Shown here: one piece after another, positions 60,531 through 64,000 of the stretch
Position numbering within the stretch: the first letter of the stretch is position 1
Layout of the letters: each line of letters opens with the position of its first letter
Assembly (NCBI GenBank): GCA_037132075.1
Contig: JBAXPV010000006.1
Coordinates: 62,001-126,000 of the forward strand
Origin: JBAXPV01 sp037132075
Lineage (GTDB): Bacteria > Bacteroidota > Bacteroidia > Bacteroidales > CAIXZF01
DNA length: 64,000 nt
Direction: 5' to 3'
Made by a program: the position numbers and the translations under genes
Notes under the pieces: generated by a model
The model's database searches: none
What the model was told of the DNA's origin: nothing
The model's input: only the letters and a program-made list of their open reading frames with translations

Positions 60531-62498
60531 TTATTTGTCGACGTGTGTGCTAAGTTCAGTGAGTGACATATTGCCGGCAGCCATAGGGTAAAGCTGACCC
60601 ATGATCCAGTTGGTTTCTGCTTCTAGCTTTTCTGTGAATTTAATATCAGCATATTTATTTCGAAGCAGGGAGATATGGGAGATGATCTCATCGCGTCCGA
60701 TCTTTCGAAAACGAATATTTACCAAAACAGATTCGAAGTCCATTTTGGGATATTGATAGATGATATGCAGCATTTTTTTTGCGATCTCCGGGTCAAGTCC
60801 TTTGTCGGATAAGAACTTCAGCAGGTCATAAATCAGACTATATTGAAACTCATGTCCGCTTTTGTAATGCCCTTCCACAAACTTGAGTTTGTGCGCAAAG
60901 AGGGTAGCTGTCAGTACAGGATTTACTTTCAGTTCCGTGACGATCCTAAAGATCTCGGGGTAGAGGTTTTTCTTAAAGATATAGATGAAAGTATCTTCCG
61001 GGACACCCCATTCCTGAAGTTGCCTGAAGCGGTTCATGATATCTTCGGGCAGGTCTTCTGAGAGTTTGTCGATCAGGCTGTCCTCCAGAGGAATTGGAGG
61101 AGAGTCGGTATCGGGGTACATACGGTCTGCCCCTGGCAATACCCTTTCAAAAATCGTTGTGCCGTCGATAAATGACTTTCGGGTCTCATTCGGGACACCT
61201 TTGAAGGCCATCTGGCAACGTTCTTCGATGGTTTCGAGGGCAGTCGGCATGTCTTCTTCTTCACCCCAGATGACGATTTGAGCATCTTCAGGACCGGAAC
61301 CCAGGATCTCGCGGATGGTGGTCCAGTCTTTCGCCAGGATGACAGGCTCAAATTCTTCCGAATGCGCCATATTGGGTCGTTCCAGGCAGGCAATGACTTT
61401 CAGTCTTTCTTCAATTTCATCAGAGAACATCTTGCCTGGCTGGGTGAAATGGGAGAGGATCCCTTTAAAGCCCGGGAGGTTGACGGCGATCAGATTATGT
61501 CTTTTCTTTTTGGCATAAACGATGGGCGGAAAGACGAAATTGAAAGAATGGAAATGAAGCGCTTCTTTCTTAATTTTCCATCCTGAAAAGTCTTTGAATT
61601 GAAGCAACAGTTTCTCCCGGATTTTTAGCAGAGCCCATTGACGAAAGCATTCATTATGAGTAAGTTCCGGTATCAAGCGGGTGTGAGCCACGCCTTTGAT
61701 TTCGACACGGGTTCCCCCTTTACAGCTGACGTTGACATCCTGTCGTCCGGCCCCGATGCCAGTACGCACGAGCCCGGTGCTGCGGCCGAGAAAGCGAATA
61801 TAATCACAAGCTTCTTTGACTTCATCCGGGTTGAGCATTTCGGGATAGGTAACGGTCTCAATAAGAGGCATGCCCAGGCGGTCAGTCTTGTAAATACGAA
61901 CATGGCCAATGTCAGAAATCTCCCGGCAGGAGTCTTCTTCAAGGCTGAGCTGGATCAGGCGTATCATTTTGTTCTTCAGGGGAATCTCCCCTTCAACACC
62001 AATGATGGCGGTACGTTGAAAACCGGTCGGGATGCTTCCGTCGAGATATTGTTTACGGGTGATATGAACTTCACCCACGATATTCAGTTTTGAGAGGATA
62101 GAGATACGGATTGCGATGTCGAGGGCTTCGTGATTGATGTGGAATGGAGGCGTATCATCGACTTCATAGGTACAGGTAGTCTCGTTTTTCAGGCGATAAA
62201 CGATTTGTTTCCGGGTCTTGAATTCCATGAGTGCTGTTCCGTCATATTCTCCTAACTCGCTGAGTGTAGGGCGCATGTGACGGATCACTTCGGCATCATA
62301 TACGTCACTGGAGTTATAGACTCCGGCCGGACAATGGCAAAAAAGTTTTTCGCGGGTGAGCAGTTGCTGATGCACTTCCAGGCCCGACATAAAACCGATA
62401 CTGTCGTAAGTTTTCTGAGTTGATTCCTGTCGTGGAACCCAGCCCACTTGTTTGCGGGTCAGCTTGTAGTTGCTCTTAGGGTCGAATTTCTTCTTCAT
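60531..62498 (-). CDS. gatE: Glu-tRNA(Gln) amidotransferase subunit GatE
   Basis: A 655-residue protein of the GatB/GatE family. The kinase-amidotransferase core has SGLEVHQQL, KLFCHCPAGV, RHMRPTLSELGEYDGTAL in parts, LDGSIPTGFQRTA, LSLEEDSCREI and GIGAGRQDVNVSCKGGTRVEIKG in parts. The insertion of an AspRS-like (GAD) domain at about 310-470 (GILSHFTQPGKMFSDEI, GPEDAQIVIWGEEEDM) is diagnostic for GatE against GatB. A helical/YqeY-like tail follows. It activates the glutamyl group on tRNA(Gln) and uses ammonia from GatD. Start 62498 lies just downstream of a perfect -7 element; ATG 62540 lies upstream of it. Confidence 0.93.
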   Translation of the reverse strand: MKKKFDPKSNYKLTRKQVGWVPRQESTQKTYDSIGFMSGLEVHQQLLTREKLFCHCPAGVYNSSDVYDAEVIRHMRPTLSELGEYDGTALMEFKTRKQIVYRLKNETTCTYEVDDTPPFHINHEALDIAIRISILSKLNIVGEVHITRKQYLDGSIPTGFQRTAIIGVEGEIPLKNKMIRLIQLSLEEDSCREISDIGHVRIYKTDRLGMPLIETVTYPEMLNPDEVKEACDYIRFLGRSTGLVRTGIGAGRQDVNVSCKGGTRVEIKGVAHTRLIPELTHNECFRQWALLKIREKLLLQFKDFSGWKIKKEALHFHSFNFVFPPIVYAKKKRHNLIAVNLPGFKGILSHFTQPGKMFSDEIEERLKVIACLERPNMAHSEEFEPVILAKDWTTIREILGSGPEDAQIVIWGEEEDMPTALETIEERCQMAFKGVPNETRKSFIDGTTIFERVLPGADRMYPDTDSPPIPLEDSLIDKLSEDLPEDIMNRFRQLQEWGVPEDTFIYIFKKNLYPEIFRIVTELKVNPVLTATLFAHKLKFVEGHYKSGHEFQYSLIYDLLKFLSDKGLDPEIAKKMLHIIYQYPKMDFESVLVNIRFRKIGRDEIISHISLLRNKYADIKFTEKLEAETNWIMGQLYPMAAGNMSLTELSTHVDK

Positions 62499-62529
62499 AG
62501 AGAGATAATGAGCTTTTTTATGAGAGGAC

Positions 62530-62537
62530 CAAAGGTA
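62530..62537 (-). promoter_or_regulatory. -7 promoter element of the gatE-gatD operon
   Basis: Minus-strand TACCTTTG, exact match. The transcript would start near 62523, about 25 bases before the gatE ATG at 62498. Confidence 0.6.
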
Positions 62538-62575
62538 CAATTTTTATGCATTTATTCAGTGATCAGGACTTAGTG

Positions 62576-62583
62576 TATCTTTG
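62576..62583 (+). promoter_or_regulatory. -7 promoter element of the thioesterase gene
   Basis: TATCTTTG, exact match, 23 bases before ATG 62607; TTTA at 62551-62554 is a possible -33 element at 21 bases. Confidence 0.6.
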
Positions 62584-62606
62584 AAGAAACAATTTTCTTT
62601 CTGATT

Positions 62607-63023
62607 ATGTCTGATTTTCTTTTTCCAGTAAAAACCACGCTTCGGATCGATTGGAGCGAGCTTGACTTTTTGGGCCATGTTAACAACATCTCCTTTTTTA
62701 AGTATATCCAGGCATCAAGGATTAATTGTCTGGAGCGGATGGGTTTTACAGTCATTTCGCCGGAGATCACCATCGGGCCGATATTGGCCTCTGCAAAATG
62801 CGACTTCAGGCAATCGCTGTATTATCCCGGCCAGGTATTTATGCAGGCGAGAGTCGAATTTATCAAAACCACCAGTTTCGGGATAGCGCACCAGCTTTTT
62901 AATGACAAAAACGAACTGGCTGCAGAAGCCCATGATGTCATTGTCCTTTATGATTATCAAAAAAATGAAAAAGTGAAAATACCTGCTGAATTGCGGGCAA
63001 GGATTCAATCAATAGCGCAATAA
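62607..63023 (+). CDS. Hotdog-fold acyl-CoA thioesterase (YbgC/FadM type)
   Basis: A 138-residue thioesterase with RIDWSELDFLGHVNNISFFKY, in which the D-x-x-G-H-V-N-N pattern carries the catalytic Asp. The rest follows the hotdog fold (AKCDFRQSLYYPGQVFMQARV in parts, FGIAHQLFND, VIVLYDYQKNEKVKIP). It hydrolyses acyl-CoA to free acid and CoA; the acyl specificity is not predictable. It has its own promoter and is followed by a hydrolase gene after 30 bases. Confidence 0.92.
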   Translation: MSDFLFPVKTTLRIDWSELDFLGHVNNISFFKYIQASRINCLERMGFTVISPEITIGPILASAKCDFRQSLYYPGQVFMQARVEFIKTTSFGIAHQLFNDKNELAAEAHDVIVLYDYQKNEKVKIPAELRARIQSIAQ

Positions 63024-63053
63024 ACCGTTAACATTAAGAGTGAAATAATAAAA

Positions 63054-64000
63054 ATGAAAAAGCTTTATTTGCTGATTGTATTATCTTTAGGATTCAACAG
63101 CCTGATTGCTCAAAATCAAAATAATCCGGCATTTTCGGAATCGGAGATCACTTTAAAGACCAAGACCGGTGACATTTTCGGAAGCCTTGTTGTCCCTGAC
63201 AATATGCCGACTTCTCCTGTGGTATTGATCATTGCCGGTTCCGGTCCTACTGACCGGGATTGTAATTCCCCCATGCTTCTCAAGACAGATGCTTATAAGA
63301 TGCTTGCGACAGCCCTTGCAAAAGAGGGCTTTTCCTCGCTACGTTATGACAAAAGAGGCATTGCGAAAAGCAAAGCAGCGATGACACAGGAAAGTGAGAT
63401 CCGGTTTGAGATGTATATCCAGGATGCGGAAGAGTGGATTGGCTTGCTGAAGGCTGATCGTCGTTTCTCCGGAGTTATCGTTCTGGGCCATAGCGAGGGC
63501 TCGCTGATCGGGATGATTGCTGCTTCAGGAACAGAAGTCAAGGCCTTTGTTTCAGTTTCAGGAGTGGGACAGTCTGCAGACAAAATTTTGCAGCAACAGT
63601 TAAAAGATAAATTACCTCCTGGTCTTCTGGCTGAATCTAACAGCATCATGGACAGTCTCAGAAATGGGAAAACCCTTGTCAAGGTAAATCCCAGTCTTGC
63701 GAATCTCTATCGTCCCAGCGTTCAGCCTTACCTGATTTCCTGGATGAAATATCAGCCCACCGACGAGATAAAGAAGATCTCAGTTCCGGTGATGATAATC
63801 CAGGGAAACCGTGATCTTCAGGTCGATATAGAGGAGGCGAAGCTTTTAGCCAAGGCAAAACCTGATGCAAGGCTATTTTTGGTGGTAGGGATGAATCACA
63901 TCTTGAAAGATGCCGAAGCAGATGCCCAAAAGAACCTGGCTACCTATAAAGATCCAAGCCTCCCTTTGAAAAAGGAATTTGTTGAGGGATTGCTACAATT
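63054..64000 (+). CDS. Secreted alpha/beta hydrolase (3' partial)
   Basis: The frame opens at ATG 63054 and stays open to the window edge, about 315 codons. A signal peptide is visible (MKKLYLLIVLSLGFNSLIAQ). Hydrolase motifs are an oxyanion-hole segment (IAGSGPTDRDCN), LRYDKRGIAKSK, nucleophile Ser in GHSEGS, acid region IQGNRDLQVD with Asp, and MNHILK carrying the catalytic His. This layout fits secreted esterase/peptidase-like hydrolases of Bacteroidetes; substrate unknown. The C-terminus is outside the window. Confidence 0.85.
   Translation, partial: MKKLYLLIVLSLGFNSLIAQNQNNPAFSESEITLKTKTGDIFGSLVVPDNMPTSPVVLIIAGSGPTDRDCNSPMLLKTDAYKMLATALAKEGFSSLRYDKRGIAKSKAAMTQESEIRFEMYIQDAEEWIGLLKADRRFSGVIVLGHSEGSLIGMIAASGTEVKAFVSVSGVGQSADKILQQQLKDKLPPGLLAESNSIMDSLRNGKTLVKVNPSLANLYRPSVQPYLISWMKYQPTDEIKKISVPVMIIQGNRDLQVDIEEAKLLAKAKPDARLFLVVGMNHILKDAEADAQKNLATYKDPSLPLKKEFVEGLLQ

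Noticed and set aside
60531..62540. GatB of the bacterial GatCAB complex and start at 62540
   Set aside because: The AspRS-like insertion and the lack of gatA and gatC point to GatE, and ATG 62540 is upstream of the -7 element, so 62498 is used.
1..64000. CRISPR arrays, rRNA genes, insertion sequences or prophage genes
   Set aside because: No regular spacer repeats, no rRNA-like sequence and no transposase, integrase or phage motifs were seen.

Overview
The window comes from a chromosome of a free-living member of the Bacteroidota. The evidence is a SusD/SusE-type glycan-uptake locus, type IX secretion (T9SS) sorting domains of both type A and type B, a TonB-dependent receptor with an N-terminal carboxypeptidase-like domain, TamL, S46 and M13 peptidases, DUF3127 and DUF5916 proteins, near absence of Shine-Dalgarno sites, and many promoters with the Bacteroidetes -7 element TAnnTTTG. 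That promoter element helped fix several start codons. The organism makes ring-cleaving dioxygenases, so it meets oxygen, yet it also carries multihaem cytochromes, NrfD-type membrane subunits, an RIC iron-sulfur repair protein and a flavin reductase-rubredoxin fusion, which fits a facultative or microaerophilic life. No rRNA, CRISPR array, intact insertion sequence or prophage was seen.

Layout. (1) 1-9422: alpha-glucan utilisation. The 3' end of a susD gene is followed by three surface or periplasmic proteins (one SusE/F-like), then a trehalose-synthase-type GH13 enzyme and a fused beta-phosphoglucomutase/GH65 phosphorylase. Together they suggest starch or maltose to trehalose or maltose, phosphorolysis to glucose and beta-glucose-1-phosphate, then glucose-6-phosphate. 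(2) 10072-17713: two consecutive electron-transfer modules, each with a ferredoxin-like Fe-S subunit and an NrfD membrane subunit. One has a tetrahaem cytochrome and a DUF2339-like membrane protein; the other has a small anchored protein and a monohaem cytochrome c. Neither has a molybdopterin catalytic subunit. (3) 17787-19584: a tandem duplication of secreted CxxCH proteins with T9SS tails, including their terminators. (4) 19850-29088: TamL, a RecD-like helicase, a giant type B T9SS cargo protein and a penicillin-acylase-family hydrolase.

(5) 29116-35383: a minus-strand phenylalanine/tyrosine degradation operon (homogentisate dioxygenase, HPPD, fumarylacetoacetase, flavin reductase, aromatic amino acid hydroxylase), lacking maleylacetoacetate isomerase. 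(6) 35517-42819: a degenerate M23 protein, the wreck of a toxin-antitoxin pair, a DPP11-like peptidase with RidA, a DUF5916 outer-membrane protein and RIC. (7) 42975-54654: an orphan periplasmic binding protein, tRNA-Val(TAC), the flavin reductase-rubredoxin fusion, a DUF255 thioredoxin-like protein, a TonB-domain protein, an M13 peptidase, a ClC channel, exonuclease III, an OmpA lipoprotein and tRNA-Val(CAC). (8) 54705-64000: DUF3127, a small His/Cys-rich membrane protein with a TonB-dependent receptor, a T9SS-exported nuclease, and gatD-gatE, the amidotransferase pair otherwise typical of Archaea. A thioesterase and an alpha/beta hydrolase cut by the window edge close the window.

The most notable points are gatDE in a bacterial genome, the paired catalytic-subunit-less NrfD modules with one altered Fe-S ligand, the trehalose/maltose phosphorolysis genes, the decaying toxin-antitoxin locus, and several promoters that predict leaderless or nearly leaderless mRNAs. 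All family assignments are by eye from motifs and overall character; no database search was run.
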